Positions 18,016 through 26,463 are shown, counted from the first letter of the stretch. The stretch is 64,000 nucleotides of DNA from Bacteroidota bacterium (GCA_023429375.1 JAEYVY010000011.1:62001-126000); one strand, 5' to 3'. The notes: generated from the sequence alone by a model not told the origin. Numbers and translations: made by a program.

Positions 18016-19275
18016 TCAGCTTCTTTTTGAAGTCACTTCTTTCTCATACTGCTGCACCTCGTGAATATAAGACTCACCTACTGGTACATTATTTTGCAGG
18101 CAATACATATCCCAAACGGCATTCCACGGCATATTTTTCAGTTCTTCCTGAAGAGCCAAACGTTCGAAATATTGACCTTCTGCTTCATATTTTTGCAATT
18201 GAGCAGACGGTTCGAGAAGAGCCAGAAGAAACGCTTTCTGCGTAGCACGACAGCCTATAACATAAGCACCGATACGATTAATTGTTGCATCGAAATAATC
18301 CAAACCGATATGCACTCTGTCTAAAGCCTCAGAACGAACAATCTCACGCGCCAAATCCATTACATCATCATTCAAGATGACCACATGGTCGCTATCCCAA
18401 CGTATCGGACGGCTCACATGAAGCATGATTTCGGGGGTGAATAACAATAATGAAGACACCTTGTCAGCAATACTTTCCGTCAGGTGGAAATGTCCTGTAT
18501 CTAAGGTAACGATCTTATTCTTCTTAGCGCCATACCCTAAATAAAAGTCATACGAACCTACGGTATAGCTTTCCAGACCGATACCGAACAGTTTCGCTTC
18601 GATGCAGTCTTTCATGTTTTTATATTCAGTTTGGAAAATCTCGTCGAGCGACTTTTCCAGCAGGGCACGATATTTAAGTCTATTTGCAGGTACTTCCTTG
18701 CTACCATCATGTATCCATAGGTTCATCATACAAGGATCGTTCTGGAATTTACCCATCTCTTCACTAATCCAACGGCATCGCTTGGTATGTTCAATCCAGA
18801 AGTTACGAATCGAATCGTCCGGATTGGCGAGTGTCAGATCGCCACTCTTAGGATGAGAGAAAGAAGTAGAATTAAAGTCGAGCTTCATCTCATTTTCTTT
18901 AGCCCATTCCATCCAAGATTGAAAATGCACAGGTTCTACCTCATCACGGTCTACCTTCTTGCCTTGGAAATCACCATAGATTTCATGCAGGCTCAAACGA
19001 TGCTTACCGGCTATCAAAGAAGCAGCTTTTTTGATATCCATACGCAGTTCTTCCATAGTACGCGCACGACCCGGATAGTTACCCGTAACCTGAATTCCAC
19101 CGGTCAGACTTCCACCCTGATTCTCAAATCCTGTTACATCATCCGCTTGCCAGCAATGCATGGAAAGAGAGATTTTATTCATTTTTTCTAAGGCCTGATT
19201 TACATCGACGCCTAACGCTGCATAACGTTCTTTTGCAATCTCAAATGCTTGTTCTATTTTATTAGCTGTTGTCAT
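18016..19275 (-). CDS. rhaA: L-rhamnose isomerase
   Basis: A 419-residue enzyme that converts L-rhamnose to L-rhamnulose in the cytoplasm, a metal-dependent TIM barrel. Family hallmarks are MHCWQADDVTGFE (about 38-50), TLDTGHFHLTE and RPIRWDSDHVV (metal and substrate residues). I chose the ATG at 19275, 13 bases after the rhaB stop; a longer frame would overlap rhaB with a lysine-rich, unconserved N terminus. Length equals the E. coli protein. Called rhaI in Bacteroides. Confidence 0.95.
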   Translation of the reverse strand: MTTANKIEQAFEIAKERYAALGVDVNQALEKMNKISLSMHCWQADDVTGFENQGGSLTGGIQVTGNYPGRARTMEELRMDIKKAASLIAGKHRLSLHEIYGDFQGKKVDRDEVEPVHFQSWMEWAKENEMKLDFNSTSFSHPKSGDLTLANPDDSIRNFWIEHTKRCRWISEEMGKFQNDPCMMNLWIHDGSKEVPANRLKYRALLEKSLDEIFQTEYKNMKDCIEAKLFGIGLESYTVGSYDFYLGYGAKKNKIVTLDTGHFHLTESIADKVSSLLLFTPEIMLHVSRPIRWDSDHVVILNDDVMDLAREIVRSEALDRVHIGLDYFDATINRIGAYVIGCRATQKAFLLALLEPSAQLQKYEAEGQYFERLALQEELKNMPWNAVWDMYCLQNNVPVGESYIHEVQQYEKEVTSKRS

Positions 19276-19288
19276 AATAGTATGTTTT

Positions 19289-20728
19289 TTAGATTTCTTT
19301 TTGTGGATTAAAAATTTGCGTAGGAAAAGCCTTGGCAATCATGCGGCGCATCGTCCAGCGGTCATCTACCAAACCGGCAGCTTTGGCTTGAATCAGGCAG
19401 TTTCCTATGGCTGTTGCTTCTGAAGGACCGGCAACAACCGGTATACCAATCTCGTTGGCTGTCATTTGATTGAGTAGATCATTCTTCGAACCTCCACCAA
19501 TCACATGTAGCTTATCAATTTCAAATCCGGCCATTCCTTTAAGCAGGTCTAAGACTTCCTTATAACGCACAGCCAGACTTTTAAAGATACAAAAGATAAA
19601 TTCAGCATCGGTCTGAGGAGGAGTCTTATTTTCCCTTTTGCAATACGAAACGATAGCCTCCGTCATGCTTGCAGGAGCAGCAAAACATGGATCGTCCGGG
19701 TTAATAATCGTAGCAAAATCCTGCGCAGACTTGGCCAAATTTACAATTTCGGGATACGAATAGTCACGTCCCATTTTCTTCCATTCCTTACGGCATTCTT
19801 CGAGCAACCACATACCTGTAATATTCTTCAAGAAGCGCGTAGTTCCTTCTATCCCACCCTCATTGGTGAAATTATGTGTAAAGGATTGCTCTGTTATAAT
19901 CGGACTTTCCGTTTCAATGCCCATCAGGCTCCAGGTACCGCTGCTTAAATAAGCGAAGCGGGCATTTTCTGCCGGTACCGACACAACGGCACTAGCCGTA
20001 TCATGTCCGGCCACAGCAATAACAGGCACTTTACCCACACCTGTTTCGGTGGCTAAAGCATCTGTTAGGTAGCCAATCTGTGTACCCGGCAAGACTAAAT
20101 CGCAGACCAAAGAGGGCGAAACACCAGCTGCCTCTAACAGAGAGGCTTCGATCTGTCTTGTTTTCGGATTAAGAAATTGTGAAGTAGAAGCTTCCGTATA
20201 TTCACACACCTTATTCCCCGTGAGGAGATAGGCCAACAGATCCGGGATAAACAGTATCTTATCAGCAGTTTCGAGAGGAGCAAAACCCTCCTCCTTGGCG
20301 CGATAGAGCTGAAACAGACTATTGAAGTTCATAAACTGAATACCGGTCAAATCATATACCTGCCCGGCCGGAACTCGTTTAAAAAAGGATTCAGGAGCTC
20401 CCATGGTATAAGGGTCACGGTAGGCTCGCGGCAAGCCAAGTAATGAACCATCTTTACCGATATAGCCGAAGTCAACCCCCCATGTGTCTATTCCAATCGA
20501 ATCAATCTTGATTTTCTCTTTCACACAGACAGTTAACGCTTCTTTCAGATGGTCATAAATCTTATAAATATTCCAGTAAAACTTACCGTGCAGTTCCATG
20601 ATGGCATTCGGAAAACGATAGATTTCCAACAAATCGATTTTATCATCTTCAAACACACCCACCACCGCACGTCCGCTTGTGGCACCTATATCAAATGCCA
20701 GGAAGTTATAGGTCTTCATCTTTTCCAT
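19289..20728 (-). CDS. rhaB: Rhamnulokinase
   Basis: A 479-residue FGGY-family sugar kinase that phosphorylates L-rhamnulose at O1. The N-terminal ATPase fold motif FDIGATSGRAVVG (12-24) and DTWGVDFGYIG (about 82-92) mark the RhaB branch; SSGTWSLMG and GGGSKNDLLNQM give the second phosphate and adenosine motifs. It is the first gene of the eight-gene operon and lies back to back with the AraC-type regulator; the 89-base gap holds promoters for both. Known as rhaK in Bacteroides. Confidence 0.95.
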   Translation of the reverse strand: MEKMKTYNFLAFDIGATSGRAVVGVFEDDKIDLLEIYRFPNAIMELHGKFYWNIYKIYDHLKEALTVCVKEKIKIDSIGIDTWGVDFGYIGKDGSLLGLPRAYRDPYTMGAPESFFKRVPAGQVYDLTGIQFMNFNSLFQLYRAKEEGFAPLETADKILFIPDLLAYLLTGNKVCEYTEASTSQFLNPKTRQIEASLLEAAGVSPSLVCDLVLPGTQIGYLTDALATETGVGKVPVIAVAGHDTASAVVSVPAENARFAYLSSGTWSLMGIETESPIITEQSFTHNFTNEGGIEGTTRFLKNITGMWLLEECRKEWKKMGRDYSYPEIVNLAKSAQDFATIINPDDPCFAAPASMTEAIVSYCKRENKTPPQTDAEFIFCIFKSLAVRYKEVLDLLKGMAGFEIDKLHVIGGGSKNDLLNQMTANEIGIPVVAGPSEATAIGNCLIQAKAAGLVDDRWTMRRMIAKAFPTQIFNPQKEI

Positions 20729-20751
20729 GCATTTATTAAGATTAACATAAC

Positions 20752-20759
20752 CAAAATTA
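20752..20759 (-). promoter_or_regulatory. Predicted -7 box of the rhaB operon
   Basis: Minus-strand TAATTTTG fits TAnnTTTG and lies 24 bases before the rhaB ATG. It is only 13 bases from the divergent -7 box of the regulator, so one bound activator could control both. Confidence 0.6.
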
Positions 20760-20772
20760 TCTCTTTATATCC

Positions 20773-20780
20773 TACCTTTG
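20773..20780 (+). promoter_or_regulatory. Predicted -7 box of rhaR
   Basis: TACCTTTG fits TAnnTTTG, about 37 bases before the regulator's ATG. Its upstream half overlaps the rhaB promoter. Confidence 0.6.
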
Positions 20781-20817
20781 CTTATGAAAATGATATTTAT
20801 ACTATTAAATCTGACAC

Positions 20818-21705
20818 ATGAATTCAGCACGGAAAGACCAACTAAATTACCTCCGCATCAATCCAAATGACGAGGACTGGGGCATAGTGGTGACTACCGT
20901 AGGGTATCAATTTATTTCTCCCAAAAGCCATTATCCTTTATCAAAGCACCCCGACCAATACAATTTCAAACCTCAAAACGGACGAACACTGAATGAGTAT
21001 CAATTGGTATATATCACCAAAGGCGGTGGTTACTTCGAATCACAATCCTGCAAGAAAACGGAAATCCATGCAGGCACAATGATTCTTCTTTTCCCGGGCG
21101 AATGGCATAGCTATTCGCCGGATCCTGAAACCGGATGGGATGAATATTGGATCGGATTTAAAGGGATACATATAGACCGTCGGGTAGAGAAACAGTTCTT
21201 TTCAAAGGAAAAGCCTCTGTACAAAATTGGCATCAGCGCAACTATTATCAATCTCTATGAAGATGTATTACGTATGGCTTCGGAAGAGAAAGCCGGTTAT
21301 CAGCAGATGGTTTCAAGCATTCTCTTACATATACTTGGCTCCGTTTACTATAAAGATAAAAACAATGCCTTCACAGACCCTTATATCTTGAGTAAGATAA
21401 ACGAAGCACAGCTTTTGATGAAGCAACATACCGACAATCCGATTCTGCCCGAAGAAATCGCTTCGCAATTAGGATTAGGCTATTCTTGGTTCAGACGTAT
21501 GTTTAAGGAATATACGGGCGTTTCGCCCAACCAGTATCTCTTACAACAGAAACTGCTCCGGGCCAAAGAACTACTGACCACGACACAGCTCAATGTTTCA
21601 GAGATTGCCTACATGCTGAAGTTCGATAATACCGGTCAGTTTTCCACTTTCTTTAAAAAACGCGAAGGAGTCACCCCATCCGAATTCAGAGAAAGGGCGC
21701 ATTAA
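20818..21705 (+). CDS. rhaR: AraC-family rhamnose regulator
   Basis: A 295-residue AraC/XylS protein: an N-terminal cupin-like sugar-binding domain (about 25-160, with VYITKGGGYFES and FPGEWHSYSP) and a C-terminal double helix-turn-helix domain (about 190-290, ending KKREGVTPSEFRE). Divergent placement next to rhaB matches the known RhaR activator of the B. thetaiotaomicron rhamnose operon, so it most likely activates rhaB and the genes behind it when rhamnose is present. Assignment of the ligand is from context. Its stop codon overlaps the stop of the convergent next gene. Confidence 0.88.
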   Translation: MNSARKDQLNYLRINPNDEDWGIVVTTVGYQFISPKSHYPLSKHPDQYNFKPQNGRTLNEYQLVYITKGGGYFESQSCKKTEIHAGTMILLFPGEWHSYSPDPETGWDEYWIGFKGIHIDRRVEKQFFSKEKPLYKIGISATIINLYEDVLRMASEEKAGYQQMVSSILLHILGSVYYKDKNNAFTDPYILSKINEAQLLMKQHTDNPILPEEIASQLGLGYSWFRRMFKEYTGVSPNQYLLQQKLLRAKELLTTTQLNVSEIAYMLKFDNTGQFSTFFKKREGVTPSEFRERAH

Positions 21706-22322
21706 TGCTTGGCTTTATCCAGATACGGACGAAGTTCGGCGTCAAAAATCTCTTTGCTGATAATTCTATAATGAGGTGAATAATGCTTTTCGAACTGTTC
21801 GCTATGGTGCCCTACATATTCACCAAAAGACAGTTTTTCTTCTATGCTGTCGCGATCTGCCTCATAGTTGGGAAGATTAAGTTCCATACCGGAAATGATC
21901 CGTTCTATTTCACGCCATTCGATATGCCAGGCGGCAACGGGGATGGGGTCAATACTATTTACACTCCGGATAAATGCATCAAAAAAAGCAGCGTATGGGA
22001 TAGTGCCGTCTTTCAACAAGGATAGGTTGACACGATAGAAACGCCCTTCCCAGCCGGTAGGTTCTAATAGCAAACCATCGGAAGTGGTAAATGACGCTAA
22101 TTCTCGTCGTATATAATTCCCTGCAGCAGCGGTATCGGCAATTAGATGTCCCGGCCCGAACTTGTCTTGGAAGAAATTCTTATAGAGATCCTTCAAGGTG
22201 GATTGGGGATAGGTTTCCATTTGCCGTACAACGGCCTCTTTCACAGCATCCGTAAATTTCTGATTCTGAGCCATACAAGGAAACGCCAAAATACAAGCGA
22301 TCAACACAGATAATAATCTCAT
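21702..22322 (-). CDS. Exported protein of unknown function, 206 aa
   Basis: I do not recognise a named family. The ATG at 22322 gives a clean Sec signal peptide (MRLLSVLIACILAFPCMAQ); longer versions put 28 odd residues in front. The mature part is soluble, rich in aromatic and acidic residues, with the notable stretches FFQDKFGPGHLIAD (about 50-63) and HHSEQFEKHYSPHYRI. A -7 box (minus-strand TACTTTTG, 22362-22355) about 33 bases upstream supports this start. It is convergent with rhaR, sharing a palindromic stop region, and is probably not part of rhamnose metabolism. Confidence 0.75.
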   Translation of the reverse strand: MRLLSVLIACILAFPCMAQNQKFTDAVKEAVVRQMETYPQSTLKDLYKNFFQDKFGPGHLIADTAAAGNYIRRELASFTTSDGLLLEPTGWEGRFYRVNLSLLKDGTIPYAAFFDAFIRSVNSIDPIPVAAWHIEWREIERIISGMELNLPNYEADRDSIEEKLSFGEYVGHHSEQFEKHYSPHYRIISKEIFDAELRPYLDKAKH

Positions 22323-22354
22323 TTGAGGTATGTTATTTCTTTCCACACAATTCA

Positions 22355-22362
22355 CAAAAGTA
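22355..22362 (-). promoter_or_regulatory. Predicted -7 box of the 206-aa exported protein gene
   Basis: Minus-strand TACTTTTG fits TAnnTTTG and supports the internal ATG at 22322 as the real start. Confidence 0.5.
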
Positions 22363-22446
22363 ATATTATTCTTAAAAAAACGGGCTAATCGTAACACCAT
22401 GAACATATTTATCTTATCTTTTCAATATATTTAAAAAAGATTCTAT

Positions 22447-22665
22447 ATGGAAACAAAGTATTTAGCTACGCTTGAGAACAGTTCACAAGCCAGCATGGTA
22501 CAAGACATTTTAATGAATGAAGGCATTGAGTCTTTTGTTAAGAATGGGGTTATTTCTACGGTAATGAACATACCCGGCTTACAGATTGAAATCGAGGTCA
22601 ACGAAAAGGACTATGTCAGAGCCGTTGAAGTCTTGAAAAACGCGTTCCCTTATTTAATTCCTTGA
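22447..22665 (+). CDS. DUF2007 domain protein, 72 aa
   Basis: A 72-residue protein matching the small DUF2007 family (putative signal transducing protein, ferredoxin-like alpha/beta fold). Typical features are the opening KYLATLENSSQASMVQDILM, a central hydrophobic strand (LQIEIEVNEKDYVRA) and helix AVEVLKNAF. The role of the family is unproven. Its stop overlaps the start of the palindrome in front of cysK. Confidence 0.75.
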   Translation: METKYLATLENSSQASMVQDILMNEGIESFVKNGVISTVMNIPGLQIEIEVNEKDYVRAVEVLKNAFPYLIP

Positions 22666-22668
22666 AAT

Positions 22669-22686
22669 ATACCATATTTATGGTAT
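22669..22686. promoter_or_regulatory. Palindromic operator candidate upstream of cysK
   Basis: ATACCATA-TT-TATGGTAT is a perfect 8-bp inverted repeat with a 2-base centre, too tight for an RNA hairpin and so better read as a dimer-binding DNA site. It borders the -33 region of the predicted cysK promoter (-7 box at 22709). Confidence 0.5.
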
Positions 22687-22708
22687 TTCCTACTATATAT
22701 ACTAGTTG

Positions 22709-22716
22709 TAATTTTG
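22709..22716 (+). promoter_or_regulatory. Predicted -7 box of cysK
   Basis: TAATTTTG fits TAnnTTTG, 42 bases before the ATG. Confidence 0.55.
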
Positions 22717-22757
22717 CAATAGAAAACAAATAGATAATTAATAAAATCAACATAATC

Positions 22758-23705
22758 ATGGCAAAGATTGCAAAGAAGTTAACAGATCTTGTAGGAAACA
22801 CTCCACTATTGGAGCTATCTAACTATAATAAAAGTAAAGGTGTCAAAGCTCACTTAATTGCTAAACTAGAGTATTTCAATCCGGCAGGAAGCGTAAAAGA
22901 TCGTATCGCCTTGGCGATGATTGAAGACGCCGAAGCAAAGGGAATCTTGAAAGAAGACTCAACAATCATCGAACCAACAAGCGGTAATACCGGAGTTGGC
23001 TTAGCATTCGTAGCGTCGGCTAAAGGTTATAAGTTGATTCTTACTATGCCTGAAACCATGAGTATCGAGCGTCGCAACCTGCTGAAGGCATTAGGAGCAA
23101 ACTTGGTGTTGACTCCGGGGCCGGAAGGTATGAAAGGAGCTATCGCTAAAGCAGAAGCCTTACGTCAGGAAATTTCAGGAGGAATTATTCTTCAACAATT
23201 TGAAAATGAAGCCAACCCAGCTGTACACAAACGTACTACTGCTTTGGAAATATGGAACGATACAGATGGAAAAGTAGACATCTTCGTAGCCGGAGTTGGA
23301 ACTGGTGGAACAGTCAGTGGTGTAGGTGAAAAACTGAAGGAATTAAATCCTAACGTGAAGATTGTTGCCGTAGAACCGGCCGATTCACCTGTACTATCTG
23401 GAGGAACACCTGGCCCTCATAAAATTCAAGGTATAGGAGCCGGTTTTATTCCGAAAACTTACCATGGTGAGGCCGTCGATCAGATTATTCCGGTTTCAAA
23501 CGACGATGCCATCAGAACTAGTCGTGAGCTGTCAAAGAAAGAAGGTTTGCTAGTAGGTATCTCATCGGGTGCTGCTGCATTTGCTGCTACGAAATTGGCT
23601 CTTCTTCCTGAGAATGAAGGTAAAAACATCGTAGTATTGTTGCCGGATACAGGCGAACGCTATCTCTCTACCGTGCTTTATGCTTTCGATGAATATCCAC
23701 TGTAA
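22758..23705 (+). CDS. cysK: Cysteine synthase A (O-acetylserine sulfhydrylase)
   Basis: A 315-residue PLP enzyme that makes L-cysteine from O-acetylserine and sulfide in the cytoplasm. Lys47 in NPAGSVKDR is the PLP lysine; TSGNTG (about 75) binds the substrate carboxylate and GVGTGGTVSG (about 175) the PLP phosphate. Length equals E. coli CysK. It is monocistronic, with a clear promoter, a candidate operator and a perfect terminator. Confidence 0.95.
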   Translation: MAKIAKKLTDLVGNTPLLELSNYNKSKGVKAHLIAKLEYFNPAGSVKDRIALAMIEDAEAKGILKEDSTIIEPTSGNTGVGLAFVASAKGYKLILTMPETMSIERRNLLKALGANLVLTPGPEGMKGAIAKAEALRQEISGGIILQQFENEANPAVHKRTTALEIWNDTDGKVDIFVAGVGTGGTVSGVGEKLKELNPNVKIVAVEPADSPVLSGGTPGPHKIQGIGAGFIPKTYHGEAVDQIIPVSNDDAIRTSRELSKKEGLLVGISSGAAAFAATKLALLPENEGKNIVVLLPDTGERYLSTVLYAFDEYPL

Positions 23706-23764
23706 TTTTTAGCTAAAGTTCTTAATTAGATTATATAGATTTCAAACCACTTAATGAGTCTTGC

Positions 23765-23798
23765 GGCCGTGATATTTACTTATCACGGCCTTTTTTTT
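23765..23798 (+). terminator. Rho-independent terminator of cysK
   Basis: Perfect 10-bp stem (23765-23774 with 23781-23790, GGCCGTGATA/TATCACGGCC), 6-base loop and eight T residues. Confidence 0.92.
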
Positions 23799-24213
23799 AG
23801 ATCAGATATTAAATGGAGCTATATTGGATATATTTATACGCATCATTTATAGGTTTATTCAGCTATAAAATTGTATTATAGGTTAATAAGCCTATATTTT
23901 TTTAAATAAAAAGAATAGAATTTTACTGTTATATCTTCAGTCGTTATTTAACTGTCTGGGGCGGGCATTTTTAGATATGTCATCTCGATGTTATACATCT
24001 CTGATTATCAATAAATTAAAAACATATCGATGGTTTTTAAAAATCAAATAGACATTGTTTTTCAAGGCATTATTTTTCAAAAACGACATCGGGATGATAT
24101 TTGGAAAAGGGGACTTACAAAACCTTAATCTAATCGGGTTAAATCTGTATTGTAAAAAAACGAATAAACCACTATATTTAGTTCCTATTCATCAATCTAA
24201 TCGTACCACCATT
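23799..24213. other. AT-rich gap between cysK and the AlkD-like gene
   Basis: No convincing gene is seen in these 415 bases. One weak hairpin with a T run lies at 23877-23903 (stem TATAGG/CCTATA, 8-base loop). A TATATTTA stretch at 24173-24180 is a poor -7 candidate for the next gene. The plus frame of the AlkD-like gene is open back to 24055 but has no conserved look there. Confidence 0.5.
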
Positions 24214-24930
24214 ATGAATCCACTTGTAGCAGAAATAAGACAATCGCTTGTTGATATGAGCGACCCGCAGACACTCGCTTCGTCAGCCCGTTTTCATAAA
24301 CCGGGAGAAGCCCCTAAAGTTCACGGAGTACGAATGCCCGCTGTTGGTAACCTGGCTAAAGAAAAATTTAAACAAATCAAGCACTTAGGCAAACATAATA
24401 TTTTCAATTTATGCGAAGAGCTTTGGCAATCGGGCTATCTTGAAGAGGCTATAATCGCTTGTCTTTGGTCAGAAGCGTTGCATAAACAGTATGAGCCGGC
24501 AGACTTTCTTGTTTTTGATCGTTGGGTACATAATTACGTAACGAATTGGGCGGACTGTGACACGCTATGCAATCATACCGTCGGTATGTTTATCATGCAA
24601 TATCCTGAGTACATGGCAGAACTGAAAAAATGGGCTACCTCTAGCCAACGCTTCGTAAAACGAGCTGCAGCAGTAACGCTGATCATTCCTGCTCGAAAAG
24701 GCATGTTCTTGACAGATATTTTTGAGATAGCCGACATACTTCTGCTCGATCCGGATGATTTAGTACAAAAAGGCTACGGCTGGATGTTAAAAGCTGCCAG
24801 TGAAGCACATCAAAAAGAGGTATTCGAATATATGATGTCTAAAAAGGCCGTCATGCCCCGCACAGCCCTACGCTACGCCATCGAAAAAATGCCCGCCGAC
24901 CTCAAAGCGCAAGTCATGAAGAAGGAGTAA
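24214..24930 (+). CDS. DNA alkylation repair protein (AlkD family, HEAT repeats)
   Basis: A 238-residue all-helical protein of the AlkC/AlkD DNA glycosylase family, which removes cationic alkylated purines such as 3- or 7-methyl adducts. The motif NWADCDTLC (about 104-112) carries the family's aspartate near the lesion; the surrounding helices fit HEAT-like repeats. I chose the ATG at 24214 (MNPLVAEIRQ) because the extra 53 residues of the longer frame are unconserved and lysine/phenylalanine-rich. It appears monocistronic. Confidence 0.82.
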   Translation: MNPLVAEIRQSLVDMSDPQTLASSARFHKPGEAPKVHGVRMPAVGNLAKEKFKQIKHLGKHNIFNLCEELWQSGYLEEAIIACLWSEALHKQYEPADFLVFDRWVHNYVTNWADCDTLCNHTVGMFIMQYPEYMAELKKWATSSQRFVKRAAAVTLIIPARKGMFLTDIFEIADILLLDPDDLVQKGYGWMLKAASEAHQKEVFEYMMSKKAVMPRTALRYAIEKMPADLKAQVMKKE

Positions 24931-25063
24931 GGTGTTATACGTGCATGAGGAATTTTCAAAAGAATGTAATTCGTATATTAGTTTTATTGAAAAATGTGGT
25001 ATCATTGAGCTTTAGATAAATCCTTTATTGGTAAATATGTAGTTGCTATTTTTATAAAGAAGA

Positions 25064-25582
25064 ATGAAACGAATCAAAATATTCATAAGTAGCGTTCAAA
25101 GTGAGTTTGCTGAAGAGCGAGTGATGCTTTGTCACTATATCCGAACAGATGCTTTGTTGGGCAAGTTCTTCGAACCTTTTATTTTCGAGGAAGTTCCGGC
25201 AAACGGGTTTCCTACAAGTCATGTCTATCTGAAAGAAGTTGAAACTTGTGACATCTATTAATATATGAAGATTTGTACGGATATGAATATGGGCTAAAGA
25301 CTCCAGAATTCTACCAAGAAGAAGATTTTAGAGTCGTCATATGGAGAGCCTATGAATTACAAGATGATCCAAAGCGATCCAAAGGTGATCCAAGGCGATC
25401 CAAAAGAAGTTGAGAACTTAATAAAATTAATCAGAAACAATCCTTCCATTTCTAGAGCCGAACTATCAAGGCAGCTAAGTATAAGTGAGCGCCAGGTTCG
25501 TAATATTTTGGATCAACTTCGGGCTGAAAAAAGACTTATCCGAAAAGGAGGTACAACAGGGAAATGGATTATCATCGAATAG
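25064..25582 (+). pseudogene. Decayed DUF4062 / Schlafen-type ATP-binding winged-helix gene
   Basis: Pieces of one gene remain in order. 25064-25261 encodes the start of a DUF4062 domain (MKRIKIFISSVQSEFAEER to VETCDIY) and then hits a stop. The next segment, in another frame (25258 to about 25405), reads YEDLYGYEYG then TPEFYQEEDFRVVIWR, which resembles the far C-terminal part of these proteins, so several hundred residues between (AlbA_2-type ATP-binding domain) are missing. The last segment (25352-25582, original frame) encodes a winged helix (NPSISRAELSRQLSISER). Intact relatives are about 400-600 residues and often lie in variable genome regions. It looks like an internal deletion plus frameshifts; the winged-helix part could still be made. 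Confidence 0.72.
25367..25408 (+). repeat. Short tandem repeat around GATCCAAAG
   Basis: Four near copies of a 10/11-base unit (GATCCAAAGC, GATCCAAAGGT, GATCCAAGGC, GATCCAAAAGA) form two 21-base periods, which encode a seven-residue repeat (QSDPKVI, QGDPKEV) just before the winged helix. The unit length is not a multiple of three, so slippage by one unit changes frame. Confidence 0.7.
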
Positions 25583-25608
25583 TAATTAAAAGAATACATA
25601 AGAGTTGC

Positions 25609-25616
25609 TACCTTTG
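25609..25616 (+). promoter_or_regulatory. Predicted -7 box of yaaA
   Basis: TACCTTTG fits TAnnTTTG, 23 bases before the ATG at 25639, and supports that start. Confidence 0.6.
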
Positions 25617-25638
25617 CAAATTACATTTAAAACACATC

Positions 25639-26403
25639 ATGCTCATTTTATTATCGCCGGCAAAAACAATGACCGGTACGTCGACAATAAAGGTACCCGG
25701 GGCTACTGTACCCTTCTTTCAGAAAGAGGCAAACGAGATTGCACTCAATATGGCACAATATACCAAAGAAGAACTGGAAAAACGACTTAAGCTTAGTCCG
25801 AAACTGGCCATAGAAAGTTATAATCGTTATCAGGAGTTTCATTCACCGGAATCGGCTCCGCTTCAAGCTATCCTAGCTTATACGGGTGTTGTATTCCAAC
25901 ACATCAAACCGGACGACTTTACGGCTGAAGAATTTTTATTTGCGCATGATCATGTGCGTTTCGTTTCCATTTGCTATGGACTACTGCGCCCCTTAGATGC
26001 CATCAAGCCTTATCGAATGGAATACACAATACGTCTACCTGAATTTGGCACAGGCAATATGTATGCTTTTTGGAAAAAGAGACAGACCGACCTGCTGATA
26101 GATGAAGTGAACAAGGCCGGAGGCATATTGCTCAACCTGGCCAGCATGGATGTACAACCAGCTTTCGACTGGGAGAAAGTAGAGAAATCGGTACAAGTCA
26201 TCACGCCCGACTTTAAGGTGGTTAAAAATGGAAAAGCGAAAACAATTGTTATTTATGCCAAAATGGCTCGGGGTGAAATGACCCGTTATATCATCAAAAA
26301 CCGTATAACAAACCCGGAGGAAGTGAAACACTTCAACTGGGAAGGGTTCCATTATATAGAGCAGGAGTCTGACTCTAAAAATTGGAGTTTTTTACAGCAA
26401 TAA
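25639..26403 (+). CDS. yaaA: Peroxide stress protein YaaA (DUF328)
   Basis: A 254-residue cytoplasmic protein of the YaaA/DUF328 family, which in E. coli lowers free iron and DNA damage under peroxide stress and has a DNA-binding fold. It opens with MLILLSPAKTM, the family signature, and has YTGVVFQHIKPDDF, CYGLLRPLDAIKPYRMEY and FNWEGFHY. Length is normal (E. coli 258). I used the ATG at 25639 just after the promoter; 25 upstream residues belong to no conserved part. Confidence 0.92.
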   Translation: MLILLSPAKTMTGTSTIKVPGATVPFFQKEANEIALNMAQYTKEELEKRLKLSPKLAIESYNRYQEFHSPESAPLQAILAYTGVVFQHIKPDDFTAEEFLFAHDHVRFVSICYGLLRPLDAIKPYRMEYTIRLPEFGTGNMYAFWKKRQTDLLIDEVNKAGGILLNLASMDVQPAFDWEKVEKSVQVITPDFKVVKNGKAKTIVIYAKMARGEMTRYIIKNRITNPEEVKHFNWEGFHYIEQESDSKNWSFLQQ

Positions 26404-26463
26404 CACTCAATATTTGGCGATTATCTCCGTTTTATATATGGATTACGAAAGGTAACACTTATC

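Noticed and set aside
19276..19338. Longer N terminus for rhamnose isomerase
   Set aside because: It would overlap rhaB and adds a lysine-rich stretch not seen in the family; the ATG at 19275 gives the usual length.
24055..24213. Longer N terminus for the AlkD-like protein
   Set aside because: Composition is unlike the rest and the family begins at the later ATG.
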